Positions 16,484 through 27,293 of a stretch of DNA of 64,000 nt are shown here, piece by piece. The notes beneath the pieces were generated by a model. That model was not told the origin of the DNA. It saw only the letters and a program-made list of their open reading frames with translations, and did no database searches. The stretch is from Mycetocola lacteus (GTDB lineage: Bacteria > Actinomycetota > Actinomycetes > Actinomycetales > Microbacteriaceae), in assembly GCF_003667575.1 (NCBI RefSeq), contig NZ_RCUY01000010.1:1-64000 (forward strand), read 5' to 3'. Each line of letters begins with the position of its first letter. Positions within the stretch are counted from its first letter, which is position 1. Made by a program: the position numbers and the translations under genes.

Positions 16484-18073
16484 CTACCCGCGACGCGCCC
16501 GCGCCACCGCCCCGCCATCATCCACGTGGTGGCGCAGCGCGAAGAGCAAATCCGCGCGGGCGTGAGCATCCTCCAGGTCTCGGCCGAGCAGCGACTCGAC
16601 CCGCTGGATCTGACGACGCACCGCGTTCCGATGCAGGTGCAGGGCGCGGGCCGCGCGATCCCAGCCACCATTATTAAGCAGCCACGTATAGAGGGTGCCG
16701 ATCAGCTCGGCGGAGTCCGGGGCCTCCAGCAGCGGTTCCAGGACGGCGTGGGCGAAGCGGTCGGAGAGCTCGGCGGGGATCAGCGCACCCAGACTGCGCA
16801 GCTCCTCCCCCGCCACGATCGACCGCTCGGCCTCCCGGGCTCGCGGTAGCAACAGCTCCGCCTCGCGCACCGCGGTCGCGACCTCCTGCACCGGATACCC
16901 GGCGCTGATCCCGGCGATCCATCCGCGACGTTCAAGCGCCCGCAGCACCTCGGTTCCGGGCACCTCGGCGACCAGCGCGCGCAGGGATCCCGCGCGCTCA
17001 TCCACAAACGGGGTGTCCAGGGCCAGCCGCCACCAGAGCAGGTCGGCGGGGCGTGCGGGCTCGCCGTTGGTGGCCACCGCGACCACCGTGTGCACCCGGC
17101 GGGAGGCCCCCGCGTTCAGCGCGGTGGCGACCAGGCGCGCCCAGCGCTCCACACCTGCCGGGTCGATCGGGACGCCGTCCACCAGGAGCAGCATCATCAG
17201 CTGATCCAGGGCGATGGTCTGTGAGCGAGGTAGCCCCTTGGCCACCCGAATCAGGTCGGCGGCGAGTGAGAAGCCCGTACGGTCCTCGCTCAGCACGTGG
17301 TCCTTAACCAGTACCAGCACGGTGTCCCGCACCGCGCGCTGCCCCTCCTCGGTAATCCGCCGGGCCACCAGCTCACGCCCATCCTCGGTCACCCCAAACA
17401 CCATGCCCTCGCCGGCATCCAGCAGCGCATCGGCCTGGGCAAACAGCGGCGCATCGGGATCGGTCCCACCCGCCGAGAGCACGTCCGTCCCCTCCCGCAG
17501 CAGCACGCGGGAGCCGGTTTCGGTGGCCAGCACCTCGATCACCCGTCGCTCGGGCTGCGCCCGCAGCACGGCAGCCGTGAGCCGGCGCGCGAGCGTGCTG
17601 ACGGTCTGCAATCCGCGCACCCGGAGTCGTTCCAGCTCGGCGGCAAAGTGGGCGGTGACCTGCACAAACGGGACCGCGCGATCCACCCGCACCAGTGGCA
17701 AGCCGATGCGCCGACACGCGGCGATCAGCGGCTCGGGAACCTCGCGATACACCGGCTCGACCCCGAAGCCCAGCGCCGAGATCCCGCTCTCCCGCAGCCG
17801 ACCCACATAGGTGTCGAGGGCGCTCTCGGTCTGCGGGAGTCCGAGTCCGGTGATCAGCAGCAGCTCATACCCGGAGAGGTATGTGCCGGGTTCCTCGAGC
17901 TCCACGACCGCGCAGTGGGTGATCACGATGTCCGCGGGGTCAGTATCGCCGGGTACCAGCAGCGTGAGTCCCAGCTCGGGTGCGGCGAGCAGCGTGCCCA
18001 GCGACACACCGGTGGGCCGCGGCGGTGCTCCCGCCGGACGCGCGGTACCGGTGGACGGGAAATCTGGCGACAT
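16484..18073 (-). CDS. PucR-family transcriptional regulator
   Basis: 529 residues. The N-terminal PucR domain (about 20-150, SLGTLLAAPELGLTLLVPGD and YLSGYELLLITGLGL) is followed by a GGDEF-like middle region (about 290-410) and a C-terminal PucR helix-turn-helix (about 455-515, LLNNGGWDRAARALHLHRNAVRRQI). GAGGAGGG precedes the ATG. It is divergent from the SSS transporter, ureohydrolase and ThDP-decarboxylase genes and is the obvious candidate regulator of them. PucR proteins often control purine, amine or nitrogen-compound catabolism. Confidence 0.92.
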   Translation of the reverse strand: MSPDFPSTGTARPAGAPPRPTGVSLGTLLAAPELGLTLLVPGDTDPADIVITHCAVVELEEPGTYLSGYELLLITGLGLPQTESALDTYVGRLRESGISALGFGVEPVYREVPEPLIAACRRIGLPLVRVDRAVPFVQVTAHFAAELERLRVRGLQTVSTLARRLTAAVLRAQPERRVIEVLATETGSRVLLREGTDVLSAGGTDPDAPLFAQADALLDAGEGMVFGVTEDGRELVARRITEEGQRAVRDTVLVLVKDHVLSEDRTGFSLAADLIRVAKGLPRSQTIALDQLMMLLLVDGVPIDPAGVERWARLVATALNAGASRRVHTVVAVATNGEPARPADLLWWRLALDTPFVDERAGSLRALVAEVPGTEVLRALERRGWIAGISAGYPVQEVATAVREAELLLPRAREAERSIVAGEELRSLGALIPAELSDRFAHAVLEPLLEAPDSAELIGTLYTWLLNNGGWDRAARALHLHRNAVRRQIQRVESLLGRDLEDAHARADLLFALRHHVDDGGAVARARRG

Positions 18074-18091
18074 GAGCCCTCCTCGCAGGAT

Positions 18092-18116
18092 GAATTATCT
18101 TATCTGGTGCTAATTC
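18092..18116. promoter_or_regulatory. AT-rich inverted repeat in the pucR/SSS divergent promoter
   Basis: GAATTA and TAATTC form a perfect 6-bp inverted repeat with a 13-bp spacer, 19 bp upstream of the pucR-like ATG, in an AT-rich patch unlike the surroundings. This is a candidate operator for PucR autoregulation and control of the divergent operon. Confidence 0.45.
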
Positions 18117-18226
18117 GGGATATTTTACACACATACCGGCCGGGATTTCCTGGCTAGCCTGACCGATAAGCAATGACGCGGCACCATCCCCGGGCCGCGT
18201 TCCCCCACACTCCTCGGGAGGACAAC

Positions 18227-19723
18227 GTGGTCCTGGACTATATCGTGATCGCGGTCTATATGATCGTGATCCTCGGCGTCGGCTACTGGGGCCTGCGCCG
18301 CTCCAAAACCAAGAGCGACTACCTGGTGGCCGGACGCCGCCTGGGCACGTTCATGTACTCGGGTGCCCTCTCGGCCATCGTGCTGGGTGGGGCCTCGACC
18401 GTGGGTGGCATCGGCCTCGGCTACACCCACGGCCTCTCCGGCGCCTGGCTCGTGGTGGCCATTGGCCTGGGCATCCTGGTGCTCAGCGCATTCTTTGCCA
18501 AGCGGATCGTGAAGCTCAAGGTCTACACGGTGACCGAGATGCTGGACCTGCGCTACGGCGGCAACTCGGGCCTGATCTCCGGCGTGGTGATGTTTCTCTA
18601 CACGCTCATGCTCACGGTGACATCGACGCTCGCCTACGCCACGATCTTCCACGTGCTGTTCGGGATCCCCAATATCGCCGGCATCGCAATCGGCGGCACC
18701 GTGGTGATCGCCTACTCGGTCATGGGCGGGATGTGGTCGATCACGCTGACCGACGTCGTTCAGTTTGTGATCAAGACCATCGGCATCCTCTTCCTGCTAC
18801 TGCCGATCTCCCTCGCCCACGCCGGCGGATTCAGCGGGATGGGTGAGCGCCTGGCCGACTCCTTCTTCTCCCCCTGGTCCATCGGCGGGGCCACGATCAT
18901 CACCTACATCGTGGTGTACACCCTCGGCCTGCTGATCGGTCAGGACATCTGGCAGCGTGTGTTCACCGCCCGCACCCCGAAGATCGCAACCCGCGGCGGC
19001 CTGGCCTCGGGCATCTACTGCCTGATCTACGGCGTCGCCGGTGCCCTGATCGGGATGGCCACCCGGGTGCTCTACCCGCACCTGGAATCCCCCGATGCGG
19101 CATTTGCCACCATCGTCCAGGACGCCCTGCCCCCGGGGGTGCGCGGACTCGTGCTGGCCGCGGCCCTGGCGGCGATGATGTCCACCGCGAGCGGGGCGCT
19201 GATCGCCTCGGCCACCGTGCTCACCTCGGATATCTTCCCGCGGCTGCGGGCGATCTTCCGCCCCGGCACCCAGAGCTTCTCGCAGACCGGATCGCTCGTG
19301 GTCTACCGGGTCGCGATCCTGGTGCTCGGAATCGGCACCGTGGGCATCGCCTCGGCCGTGGACAGCGTGGTCGCCGCGCTCACCATCGCCTACAACATCC
19401 TGGTGGGCGGGCTGTTTGTCTCGATCCTCGGCGGGCTGATCTGGAAGCGCGGCACCCGGCTCGGTGCCTGGGTCAGCATCCTGACCGGCACGGTAGCGGT
19501 GATCATCACGATGTTTGCCACCGACATTCTGGCCAATGAGCCGATCTACTTCGGCCTGGGTACCAGCCTGGTCACCTACGTGGTGGTGAGCCTGCTGACC
19601 AAGCCCACCGAGCCCGAGATCATGACCGAGTGGACGCGCCGACTCTCGGCGAGCGATAGCGAGGACATCAACGTGTCCCACCCGGAGACGGCCACCATCC
19701 GCTTCGACCCGCACGCCCACTAA
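18227..19723 (+). CDS. Sodium:solute symporter (SSS family)
   Basis: About 498 residues with roughly 13 transmembrane segments and the SSS pattern: [47 protein letters not shown] and [21 protein letters not shown]. It is likely a sodium-driven importer. GTG at 18227 is preceded by GGGAGG with a five-base spacer, which favours it over ATG at 18173. It is the first gene of an apparent operon with the ureohydrolase (44 bp gap) and decarboxylase, so the substrate is probably the guanidino compound or amino acid they degrade (inference). Confidence 0.92.
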   Translation: MVLDYIVIAVYMIVILGVGYWGLRRSKTKSDYLVAGRRLGTFMYSGALSAIVLGGASTVGGIGLGYTHGLSGAWLVVAIGLGILVLSAFFAKRIVKLKVYTVTEMLDLRYGGNSGLISGVVMFLYTLMLTVTSTLAYATIFHVLFGIPNIAGIAIGGTVVIAYSVMGGMWSITLTDVVQFVIKTIGILFLLLPISLAHAGGFSGMGERLADSFFSPWSIGGATIITYIVVYTLGLLIGQDIWQRVFTARTPKIATRGGLASGIYCLIYGVAGALIGMATRVLYPHLESPDAAFATIVQDALPPGVRGLVLAAALAAMMSTASGALIASATVLTSDIFPRLRAIFRPGTQSFSQTGSLVVYRVAILVLGIGTVGIASAVDSVVAALTIAYNILVGGLFVSILGGLIWKRGTRLGAWVSILTGTVAVIITMFATDILANEPIYFGLGTSLVTYVVVSLLTKPTEPEIMTEWTRRLSASDSEDINVSHPETATIRFDPHAH

Positions 19724-19767
19724 TCCCTCTTTCTTGCACCTCCGCAACACCCGCGAAAGGACACACC

Positions 19768-20784
19768 ATGTCTGCACACCCGCACCTTCCCGCATCACTG
19801 AGCGCCAACGCCGCGCGCGTGGTGGAAAACGGCTTCACCGGACCGGTGAACTCCGCCCTGGTTCCCCGCTACAGCGGCCCGGCAACCTTCGCCCTACTAC
19901 CGGGCATCGAGACCGTCGAGCACGCCGATGTGGCGATCCTCGGTGCCCCCTGGGATGCGGGGGTCTCGTTCCGCTCGGGGGCGCGGTTTGGTCCCGAGCA
20001 CATTCGTTCGGCCAGCCGCCTGCTGCGTCCCTATAACCCGGCCCTGGATGTGTCGCCCTTTGCCGGGATGCAGGTTGTGGACGCCGGGGATGTGGCGCTC
20101 AACCCGTTCAACATTCCCGAGGCGCTCGGTGTGCTCCAGGACACGGCAACCTCGCTGGTGCGCGGCGGAACCTCGCTGGTGACCCTGGGCGGGGATCACA
20201 CGCTGGCCCTCCCGCTGCTGCGCTCGGTGGCCGCCGTTCACGGCCCGGTCGCTCTGCTGCACTTCGACGCCCACCTGGACACCTGGGACACCTACTTCGG
20301 CGCCGAGTACACCCACGGCACCCCGTTCCGGCGGGCGGTCGAGGAGGGCATCGTGGACACCGAGTCAATCTGCCACGTCGGCACCCGCGGTCCGCTCTAC
20401 GGACACCGTGACCTTGAGGAGGACCGCCGCTTCGGCTTCGGCATCCTCACCTCCGCCGACGTCTTCCGCCAGGGCGTGGACGAGATTGTGGCCCGGCTGC
20501 GCGAGCGCGTGGGGAACCGGCCGCTGTACGTCTCGATCGACATCGATGTGCTGGATCCCGCCCATGCGCCCGGCACCGGAACGCCCGAGGCGGGCGGGCT
20601 GACCAGCCGCGAACTGCTGGAGATTCTGCGCGGGCTGGCCGGGCTGAACATCGTCGGAGCCGACGTGGTGGAGGTGGCTCCCGCCTATGATCACGCCGAC
20701 ATTACCGGGGTTGCCGCCTCCCATGTGGCGTATGATCTGGTGTCGCTGCTCGCGCTGCGCGACGGCGGAAAGGGAACCCGATGA
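19768..20784 (+). CDS. Agmatinase/guanidinobutyrase-family ureohydrolase
   Basis: 338 residues. It is a binuclear-manganese hydrolase that releases urea from a guanidino compound. Ligand motifs are complete: [25 protein letters not shown] and [34 protein letters not shown] precedes the ATG. Next to a ThDP-dependent decarboxylase, guanidinobutyrate is as plausible a substrate as agmatine. The stop overlaps the next start (ATGA). Symbols such as speB or gbuA cannot be assigned from sequence alone. Confidence 0.9.
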   Translation: MSAHPHLPASLSANAARVVENGFTGPVNSALVPRYSGPATFALLPGIETVEHADVAILGAPWDAGVSFRSGARFGPEHIRSASRLLRPYNPALDVSPFAGMQVVDAGDVALNPFNIPEALGVLQDTATSLVRGGTSLVTLGGDHTLALPLLRSVAAVHGPVALLHFDAHLDTWDTYFGAEYTHGTPFRRAVEEGIVDTESICHVGTRGPLYGHRDLEEDRRFGFGILTSADVFRQGVDEIVARLRERVGNRPLYVSIDIDVLDPAHAPGTGTPEAGGLTSRELLEILRGLAGLNIVGADVVEVAPAYDHADITGVAASHVAYDLVSLLALRDGGKGTR

Positions 20785-22514
20785 GCACCCCCGAATCCCG
20801 GATTGGCGGGGACCCTGTCCCTGAGATCCACCTCGACTCGCAGGACACGGCCCGAGTCCGGATCGGCGGGGACGTCACCCTGGAGACCCTGCGCGCACTC
20901 GGTGCCCGCGCGGTGGTGGGGCTTCCCGGCCAGCACGCGCTGGGCCTGTTTGACGCGCTACGCCGCAGCGACCTGCACTATCTGAGCTCCCGGGTCGAGA
21001 ACAACGCGGGCTTCATGGCCGACGGCTTGGCCCGGGTTTCGGGATCGGTCGCCCCGCTGCTGCTCTCCACCGGACCCGGCGCGCTCACGTCGCTCGCGGC
21101 GCTGCAGGAGGCCGCGGCCTCCTCGATTCCGGTGCTGGCGATCTCCGCACAGATCCCCGTGGCCGGACTCGGCGGCGGGCGGCACGGGTACCTGCACGAG
21201 CTGCCCGATCAGTCGGCCTCGTTCCGCGGGGTCGTGAAGTCCACCTTTACCGTGCGTACCCTGGCGCAGATCCCCTCGGCACTCACCGCTGCGTGGGAGC
21301 TGGCGCTGGAGGCTCCCGCGGGGCCAACCATGGTCGAGGTTCCCGAGGACATTCTGCTCGCCGACGCGGCCGACCTGGTCCCTCCGGTGCGGGCGATTGC
21401 GCCGCAGGTGCGCGCCCATGCGCCGCGTCCCGAGCTGGTCGAGGCCGCGGCCGACGCCCTGGCCGGCGCCCGCAATCCGGTGATCCTCGCCGGTGGCGGG
21501 GTGGCCCGGGCCGGTGCCCGAGACGAGCTGCGCGCGGTGGCCGAGGCGCTGCAGGCCCCGGTGGTCACAACCTTCGGCGGCAAAAACGCCTTCGACTGGG
21601 CACACCCTCTGTCGGCGCGATCGTGGCTGGAGGACATCGCGGTGACCGAGTTCCTTGAGGCCGCCGACGTTCTCCTCGTGGTGGGCAGCGGACTCGGGGA
21701 AACCTCGAGCAACTACCACACGTTTGCCCCCGGCGGCCGGGTGATCCACATCGAGGCCGATCTCGGTAAGGTCACCTCCAACCACGCGGGGCTGGGCATC
21801 CACGCCGATGCGAAACTCGCGCTGGGGGCGCTGGCGAGGGCACTGGATACCCGCGCAATCACCGAGCGCGCGGTGCGCGCAGAACGGGTGCGCGGCCGAA
21901 TCGACGGGCTGCTGGACACCGTGATCGCCCGCCTCGACGCACAGGACCTCACCGCCGAACGCGCACTGGTCGACGCGCTGCGCCGCGCGGTGCCCGATAA
22001 CGTGAACACCTATTGGGACATGACGATCCTCGCCTACTGGGCGTGGTCGGCCTGGGACCCGCGCGGCGGGGAGTTTGCCAGCGCGCAGGGATCCGGGGGC
22101 CTGGGCTACGGGTTCCCGGCGGCAATCGGGGCGGCGTTTGGCCACCGGGTCGACGGCACCGACGCCCCCGTGCTCGCGGTTTCCGGTGACGGCGGTGCGC
22201 TCTACGGGATCGCCGAGTTGGCCACCCTCAAGCAGCACGATCTCAACGTCACCTGGCTCATCATCGACGACGGAGGGTACGGGATCCTGCGCGAGTACAT
22301 GACCGGTGCCTTCGGTGCCGCCACCGCCACCGAGCTGGCCCGGCCCGACTATGTGGCCCTCGCCGAGGCGTTTGGGATCTCCGCCGAGCTCGTGCAGCCG
22401 GAAAACCTGGCCGGGGCGATCGAGGTTGCACTGGCGGCTCCGGGACCGCGGGTGATCGTGGTGCCCACGGTCCTCGGGCTGTTCGCCCCGACCCACCTAG
22501 ATCGGCTGGCCTAG
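20781..22514 (+). CDS. Thiamine-diphosphate-dependent decarboxylase/synthase family (AruI-like candidate)
   Basis: 577 residues with the three-domain acetolactate-synthase/benzoylformate-decarboxylase layout: N domain about 32-195 ([21 protein letters not shown] and [20 protein letters not shown], with the Glu that activates ThDP), middle domain about 215-350, and C domain about 400-565. The ThDP/Mg motif starts [19 protein letters not shown] and ends [11 protein letters not shown], with Asp where the second motif element is usually Asn. Next to the ureohydrolase it may be a 2-ketoarginine decarboxylase, as AruI is in Pseudomonas; this is inferred. Confidence 0.85.
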   Translation: MSTPESRIGGDPVPEIHLDSQDTARVRIGGDVTLETLRALGARAVVGLPGQHALGLFDALRRSDLHYLSSRVENNAGFMADGLARVSGSVAPLLLSTGPGALTSLAALQEAAASSIPVLAISAQIPVAGLGGGRHGYLHELPDQSASFRGVVKSTFTVRTLAQIPSALTAAWELALEAPAGPTMVEVPEDILLADAADLVPPVRAIAPQVRAHAPRPELVEAAADALAGARNPVILAGGGVARAGARDELRAVAEALQAPVVTTFGGKNAFDWAHPLSARSWLEDIAVTEFLEAADVLLVVGSGLGETSSNYHTFAPGGRVIHIEADLGKVTSNHAGLGIHADAKLALGALARALDTRAITERAVRAERVRGRIDGLLDTVIARLDAQDLTAERALVDALRRAVPDNVNTYWDMTILAYWAWSAWDPRGGEFASAQGSGGLGYGFPAAIGAAFGHRVDGTDAPVLAVSGDGGALYGIAELATLKQHDLNVTWLIIDDGGYGILREYMTGAFGAATATELARPDYVALAEAFGISAELVQPENLAGAIEVALAAPGPRVIVVPTVLGLFAPTHLDRLA

Positions 22515-22580
22515 TTCAGGTCTCCTGGCCTAGCCCGGATTACCTGGTCTCGCCCGGATCTTCCGGGGTCGCCCAACAAA

Positions 22581-22616
22581 CGCAGAGTCCCCGACACCGG
22601 ATGGTGTCGGGGACTC
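22581..22616. terminator. Bidirectional terminator between the decarboxylase gene and trmD
   Basis: Perfect 16-bp stem CAGAGTCCCCGACACC / GGTGTCGGGGACTCTG with loop GGAT. TTGTACGTGTTT follows on the plus strand and CGTTTGTTG on the minus strand, so it can end both convergent transcripts. Upstream, 22524-22562 carries a degenerate 19-bp tandem repeat (CCTGGYCTMGCCCGGAT). Confidence 0.9.
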
Positions 22617-22628
22617 TGTTGTACGTGT

Positions 22629-23339
22629 TTAGCGCTGCTCGGGCGGGAGCAGATCCGGGCGCACACGACGAGTGCGTTCCACCTGCTGCTCGTGACGCCA
22701 CTTATCTACCGCGCCGTGGTTGCCCGAGAGCAGTACCGGCGGGACCTCACGCTCGCGCCAGACCGAGGGCTTGGTGTAGCTGGGGTATTCCAGCAAGCCG
22801 TCCTCGTGGGACTCCTCGACCAGGGACTCGGGGTTGCCCACCATGCCGGGAATCAGACGACCGATGGCCTCGATCATCGCCAGCACGGCGACCTCGCCGC
22901 CGTTCAGTACGTAATCGCCAATGCTCACCAGACGCACGCGCGCCTGGGTTGCGGTGTGATCAAACACGCGCTGGTCGATGCCCTCATAGCGTCCGCAGCC
23001 GAACACCAGAGCGGGCTCCAGGCTCAGTTCACGCGCCATCTTCTGATCGAAGACCTCACCAGCGGGCGAGGGGAAGATCACCAGCGGCGAATCCTCGGAG
23101 GCAACGGCATCGGCACCCAGAATGGAGTCCAGGGCTTCACCCCAGGGCTCGGGCTTCATGACCATGCCGGCACCACCACCGTAGGGGGTGTCGTCCACGG
23201 TGCGGTGCCGATCATGGGCGTGATCGCGCAGGTTGTGCACGTTCATGTCGATCAGCCCCGACTGGCGGGCCTTGCCCAGTAGCGAGACGTTGAGCACGTC
23301 AAAGTACTCCGGGAAGATGGAGACGATATCGATCTTCAT
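22629..23339 (-). CDS. trmD: tRNA (guanine-N1)-methyltransferase TrmD
   Basis: 236 residues. It methylates G37 of tRNAs reading CNN codons, which maintains reading frame. The SPOUT-fold signatures start [24 protein letters not shown], then [32 protein letters not shown] and [20 protein letters not shown], which form the SAM-binding knot. ATG at 23339 is the family start; the longer frame is spurious. It is the last gene of rpsP-khpA-rimM-trmD, 4 bp after rimM. Confidence 0.96.
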   Translation of the reverse strand: MKIDIVSIFPEYFDVLNVSLLGKARQSGLIDMNVHNLRDHAHDRHRTVDDTPYGGGAGMVMKPEPWGEALDSILGADAVASEDSPLVIFPSPAGEVFDQKMARELSLEPALVFGCGRYEGIDQRVFDHTATQARVRLVSIGDYVLNGGEVAVLAMIEAIGRLIPGMVGNPESLVEESHEDGLLEYPSYTKPSVWREREVPPVLLSGNHGAVDKWRHEQQVERTRRVRPDLLPPEQR

Positions 23340-23343
23340 GGTG

Positions 23344-24039
23344 CTACTCCGCGGGGGTTGCGGACGATTCGGTACCGTCCGAAGCGTCGTCTTTGGACGT
23401 CTCGGCAGCGGCCTCCTCAGCGGAAACCGGCTTCTCCGAAGCATCGTCCGCGGACACCTCGGCGGCCGAAGCCTCCTCGGCTGCGATCTCCGCCAGGTCC
23501 TCGAACAGTCCCATCGGCGGGGTCACCACGATAAAGCCCTGCTCCACGTTGACCTCGGGCACAATCGCCGAGACAAACGGAACCATGACCTCGCCCGATG
23601 CCGCCTTCACGATCAGCAGATCCTGGGCGGGCATGTGCTCGATCCGAGCGATGGTCCCCACCTCCACGCCGTCGCGCATCACGCGCAGACCGGCGAGCTG
23701 GTGGTCGTACCAGGCGTCGGGTTCGTCGTTATCGGGTGCCTCGTCGGCATCGATCCAGAGGATCGCCTTGACCAGGGTTTCCGCCTCGTTGCGGTCCTCG
23801 ACACCCTTTAAGAATGCAACCGCATGACCGTTGTACCAGCGCAGCTCGGCAAGCTCAATCGTCTTGCCGTGCCACTTCGAACCGGTGGGCACCTGCAGGG
23901 TGAACACGGCTCCGGGGGTAAACCGGTGTGCGGGATCGTCGGTGTACAGCTCTACCTTGAGGGCTCCCTTGAGCCCATGTGCCTTCGTCAGCCGGCCGAC
24001 ACGCAGCTGATTACTCTTCGGCTTTACTCCGCGATTCAT
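23344..24039 (-). CDS. rimM: Ribosome maturation factor RimM with an acidic C-terminal extension
   Basis: 231 residues. RimM assists 30S head assembly and binds S19. The N-terminal domain ([29 protein letters not shown]) and the PRC-barrel domain ([13 protein letters not shown] to [11 protein letters not shown]) are complete. About 55 extra residues rich in Ala, Glu, Ser and Asp follow ([18 protein letters not shown]), probably disordered. The start is ATG at 24039, one base from the khpA stop. Confidence 0.95.
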   Translation of the reverse strand: MNRGVKPKSNQLRVGRLTKAHGLKGALKVELYTDDPAHRFTPGAVFTLQVPTGSKWHGKTIELAELRWYNGHAVAFLKGVEDRNEAETLVKAILWIDADEAPDNDEPDAWYDHQLAGLRVMRDGVEVGTIARIEHMPAQDLLIVKAASGEVMVPFVSAIVPEVNVEQGFIVVTPPMGLFEDLAEIAAEEASAAEVSADDASEKPVSAEEAAAETSKDDASDGTESSATPAE

Positions 24040-24040
24040 C

Positions 24041-24277
24041 TCAGGCAGCGGTGTCGACAACGTCAACCCGTACCCGGGAGTCACCGGCGAGAGAATTTAC
24101 CAGGGTGCGCAACGACTTCGCGGTGCGACCCGAGCGGCCGATCACGCGGCCGAGATCCTCGGGGTTCACACGAACCTCGAGGATCTCGCCGCGCGTCGTG
24201 CTCTTCGCCGCGACCTGGACGTCTTCCGGGTGGTCAACGATCCCCTTAACGAGGTGTTCCAGAGCGGTGGAGAGCAA
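24041..24277 (-). CDS. khpA: KH-domain RNA-binding protein KhpA
   Basis: 78 residues, full length. It is a single KH domain with the GRSGRT loop (GxxG type) in DLGRVIGRSGRTAKSLRTLV. It binds RNA, usually with KhpB, and affects cell division and envelope in other Gram-positives. The start codon is TTG at 24277: the family N-terminus LSTALEHLVKGIVDHPEDVQV fits exactly and lies 2 bp past the rpsP stop, so translation is probably coupled. Confidence 0.93.
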   Translation of the reverse strand: MLSTALEHLVKGIVDHPEDVQVAAKSTTRGEILEVRVNPEDLGRVIGRSGRTAKSLRTLVNSLAGDSRVRVDVVDTAA

Positions 24278-24279
24278 AG

Positions 24280-24699
24280 TTACGCCGTTTCTTCTTCGGT
24301 TGCAGTCTCAGCAGCAGCCTCGGTCTCCTCGACCTTGGCGGGTGCCTTCTCGGTCTTGGGCTTCAGGACCGGCTTCTTCTTTGCGTCGAAGACGTAGGGA
24401 GCCTTGGCTTCCTTGACCTTGACGGTCGAGACGGCGTCCTTGTCTCCCTTGAACTTGCCCCAGTCACCGGTCAGCTTCAGCAGAGCGGCAACCTGCTCGG
24501 TCGGCTGTGCGCCAACGGAGAGCCAGTACTGGGCACGGTCCGAGTCGATCTCGATGAACGAGGGCTCTTCGGTGGGGTGGTACTTACCGATCTCCTCGAT
24601 CACGCGACCGTCGCGCTTGGTGCGCGAGTCGGCAACGACGACACGGTAGTAGGGTGCACGGATCTTACCCATGCGCTTGAGACGAATCTTGACAGCCAC
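24280..24699 (-). CDS. rpsP: 30S ribosomal protein S16 with a C-terminal extension
   Basis: 139 residues; the S16 core occupies about the first 80 ([43 protein letters not shown] and [21 protein letters not shown]). The rest is a Lys/Ala/Glu-rich tail ([18 protein letters not shown]) typical of actinobacterial S16. It is the first gene of the rpsP-khpA-rimM-trmD operon. The 211-bp spacer to the divergent ligase gene should hold its promoter. Confidence 0.96.
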   Translation of the reverse strand: MAVKIRLKRMGKIRAPYYRVVVADSRTKRDGRVIEEIGKYHPTEEPSFIEIDSDRAQYWLSVGAQPTEQVAALLKLTGDWGKFKGDKDAVSTVKVKEAKAPYVFDAKKKPVLKPKTEKAPAKVEETEAAAETATEEETA

Positions 24700-24910
24700 A
24701 ATTCTCCTGTGTGTTTAGTGTGGTGAACTGGTGCCGAGCGCGTGGGGTGCACACGCGGCGAAAGCTCTAATGGGGTCTGAGTGGGCGGATAGAGGGTCGG
24801 CCACACACGGACTCAAACACCTATTCTGTCAGAAATCGACGCATCCGGGTAATCCATCTCACACGCGTGTCAGAATTGAACCCCATCCCCCGCCCGCGCA
24901 GAAAGAATCG

Positions 24911-26101
24911 ATGCCCGTGCCCACTGAGTTTGCACCGTCGCCCGAGGTGGCCTCCGCCGCGGTTTCACCCGCGGTTCCCTCGATTCCCTTTGCCCGCTCG
25001 GCACGCGGAACCGTGGGCTTGGAATGGGAACTGACCCTGGTTGATCCGTCCACCGGCGCCCCGGTATCCCGGGCCCCCGAGGTACTGGCGGCCCTCGCCG
25101 CGCCCGACGGAACCCCGCACCCGTTTATTACCGGCGAGCTGCTGCTCAACACGGTTGAGCTGGTGAGTGATGTCCACACCACCGTGCCCGCGGCTATTGA
25201 TGATCTGCGCGGCCAGCTGGATGAGCTGCGTGTGGTCTGTGACTCCCTGGGAATCGACCTGATCGCCTCCGGCTCGCACCCGTTTGCCCAGTGGCAGGAC
25301 CAACCGATCACCCCGAAACCTCGGTATGAGAAGCTGATCGACCGCACCCGGTGGTGGGGGCGCAACATGATGATCTGGGGTGTGCACGTGCACGTGGGCG
25401 TCGAGGATGCCGATCGCGCACTCCCCCTGCTCGACGGGCTGCTCACCTACTCCCCCCACCTGCAGGCACTCTCGGCATCGAGCCCGTTCTGGGCCGGGGT
25501 GGACACCGGCTACGCATCCAACCGCTCGCTGATGTTTCAGCAGCTGCCCACCGCCGGGATCCCCCAGCAATTCACCCACTGGTCGGAGTTTGAGGCGTAT
25601 GTGGCCGATATGACCCGCACCGGCATCATCGAGGATCACAGCGAGGTGCGCTGGGACCTGCGCCCCTCCCCGCGCTGGGGCACGATCGAGCTGCGCTCCT
25701 GCGATGCCGCATCCACCCTCACCGAGTTCGGGGCGATTGCCGCCCTCGCCCACTGCCTGAGCGATGTACTGACAACGAGACTCGACGCCGGCGAAGAGCT
25801 CACGGTCCTCCAGCCCTGGTTTGTGCGCGAGAATAAGTGGCGCGCGGCCCGCTACGGGCTGGATGCCGAGCTGATCATCAACGCCGAGGGCGATGAGCGC
25901 CTGGTCACCGATCACCTGCGCGAGCTGGTCACCGACCTCGCCCCCGTGGCCGAGCGCCTGGGCTGCGCCGCCGAGCTGGCCTCGATCCCCGGGATCCTCG
26001 ATGCGGGCGGGAGCTACCAGCGCCAGCTGCGGGTCGCCGCCGAAAACGACGGCGACCTGCGCGCGGTGGTGGCGGGCCTGGCGGCGGAGCTGCGCGGCTA
26101 A
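24911..26101 (+). CDS. YbdK-type carboxylate-amine ligase (glutamate-cysteine ligase 2 family)
   Basis: About 396 residues. The GCS2 family start FARSARGTVGLEWELTLVDPSTG is followed by ITGELLLNTVELVSDVH, WGRNMMIWGVHVHVGVED, SPFWAGVDTGYASNRSLMFQQLPTAG and WDLRPSPRWGTIELRSCDAAST. Such enzymes make gamma-glutamylcysteine-like products weakly; the real in vivo role in mycothiol-producing actinobacteria is not settled. ATG at 24911 gives the family start. It is convergent with the MFS gene, and the stop codons overlap by two bases (CTA/TAA). Confidence 0.88.
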   Translation: MPVPTEFAPSPEVASAAVSPAVPSIPFARSARGTVGLEWELTLVDPSTGAPVSRAPEVLAALAAPDGTPHPFITGELLLNTVELVSDVHTTVPAAIDDLRGQLDELRVVCDSLGIDLIASGSHPFAQWQDQPITPKPRYEKLIDRTRWWGRNMMIWGVHVHVGVEDADRALPLLDGLLTYSPHLQALSASSPFWAGVDTGYASNRSLMFQQLPTAGIPQQFTHWSEFEAYVADMTRTGIIEDHSEVRWDLRPSPRWGTIELRSCDAASTLTEFGAIAALAHCLSDVLTTRLDAGEELTVLQPWFVRENKWRAARYGLDAELIINAEGDERLVTDHLRELVTDLAPVAERLGCAAELASIPGILDAGGSYQRQLRVAAENDGDLRAVVAGLAAELRG

Positions 26102-27270
26102 GCGGCCAGGACGCGTTCGGCCTCGCGCTTCGCCGGATCACGCAGCACCAGGGCCACGATCAGCGCGATCACCAGGAGCACCAGCATCACCACAAAGCTC
26201 ACCCGCACGCTGCTGGCGTCGGCGATCGCACCGAGCGCGGGACCCATCAGCCCGCCGAAGGACAGTGTGAGTCCCAGGGTCACGCCGCTCGCCAGCCCGA
26301 TCCGATTGGGCAGGAACGCGTGCGAGAGCGTGACCTGCGGGGAGAACGGCAGGAACAGGGCGATACCGAGGGCCGCGGTCGCAACCACGGCGACCGGGGC
26401 ACTCGGGGCCAGCACGATGCCCACCATCGCCAGCACGGCCAGCGCATACCCGGTGCGCACCACGCGCAGGCGGCCAAACCGGTCGGCGAGGAAGCCGCCG
26501 ATCAGGGTGCCCGCGGCCCCGGCAGCGGGGAACACCGTCAGCGCGATTGAAGCCTCGGCGGCGGAAATCCCGAAGCGCTGAATGCCATACAGGGTAATGA
26601 ACGAGCTGGTGCCGATATAGGCGACCGACCAGCAGGCCAGCACCGCGACCAGCACACCAAAGCCGCGCCAGTCATCCTTCGCGACGGGAGTGTGCGTGTC
26701 GTGAGATGCGGTTTTCGCCGTGGGCTCGGTTCCGCGCGGACGCAGCAGGAACGCGGCCCCCATGACCGCGGCGGGGATCATCAGCAGCGGAGTCGCCGAG
26801 AGGCCCCACACACCCACGGTCAGCAGGACGCCGGTGGGTGCGAGCGCCGCCCCCACGTTGCCGCCCACCGAGAAGATGCTCAGCGAGCGGTTGGTCCCTC
26901 CCCCGTACTCGCGGGCCAGCACGGTGCCGGAGGGGTGGTAGGCGGCCACGCCGATCCCCGAGATTGCGATCGCAATCCAGGTCGCCGCATAGCTGCCCGC
27001 AAAGAGCCCACTCACGGCGATGCCCGCGCCCGCGGTGAGCAGGCCGGCAAGCACCAGCCAGCGCATCCGGAACCGGTCGGCCAGCATCCCAAACGCGGGC
27101 TGGGCGACACTCGAGAGGCTCGTGGCAGCCAGGGTTATGCCGGCCACCGCGGCATAATCGTAGTGACGCTCCAGGATGAGGAACGGCAGCAGGGCGGATA
27201 CGGCACCGGCATAGAAATCGTTGGCGGCGTGGGTGGCCGTCAGCACCCACAGACCTGCTCTGTTTTGCAT
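26098..27270 (-). CDS. MFS transporter, fosmidomycin-resistance-like
   Basis: About 390 residues and 11-12 transmembrane segments. The N-terminus LWVLTATHAANDFYAGAVSALLPFLILERHYDYAAVAGITLA matches the Fsr-like MFS group, with the loop GMLADRFRMRWLV and later LIGGFLADRFGRLRVVR. It is probably a drug or metabolite efflux carrier. ATG at 27270 is chosen because AGGAAAAAC precedes it and the family start follows. It is divergent from a GntR regulator with an 86-bp spacer, so it is likely controlled by it. Confidence 0.9.
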   Translation of the reverse strand: MQNRAGLWVLTATHAANDFYAGAVSALLPFLILERHYDYAAVAGITLAATSLSSVAQPAFGMLADRFRMRWLVLAGLLTAGAGIAVSGLFAGSYAATWIAIAISGIGVAAYHPSGTVLAREYGGGTNRSLSIFSVGGNVGAALAPTGVLLTVGVWGLSATPLLMIPAAVMGAAFLLRPRGTEPTAKTASHDTHTPVAKDDWRGFGVLVAVLACWSVAYIGTSSFITLYGIQRFGISAAEASIALTVFPAAGAAGTLIGGFLADRFGRLRVVRTGYALAVLAMVGIVLAPSAPVAVVATAALGIALFLPFSPQVTLSHAFLPNRIGLASGVTLGLTLSFGGLMGPALGAIADASSVRVSFVVMLVLLVIALIVALVLRDPAKREAERVLAA

Positions 27271-27293
27271 GTTTTTCCTTTTGTAGCGTGGAC

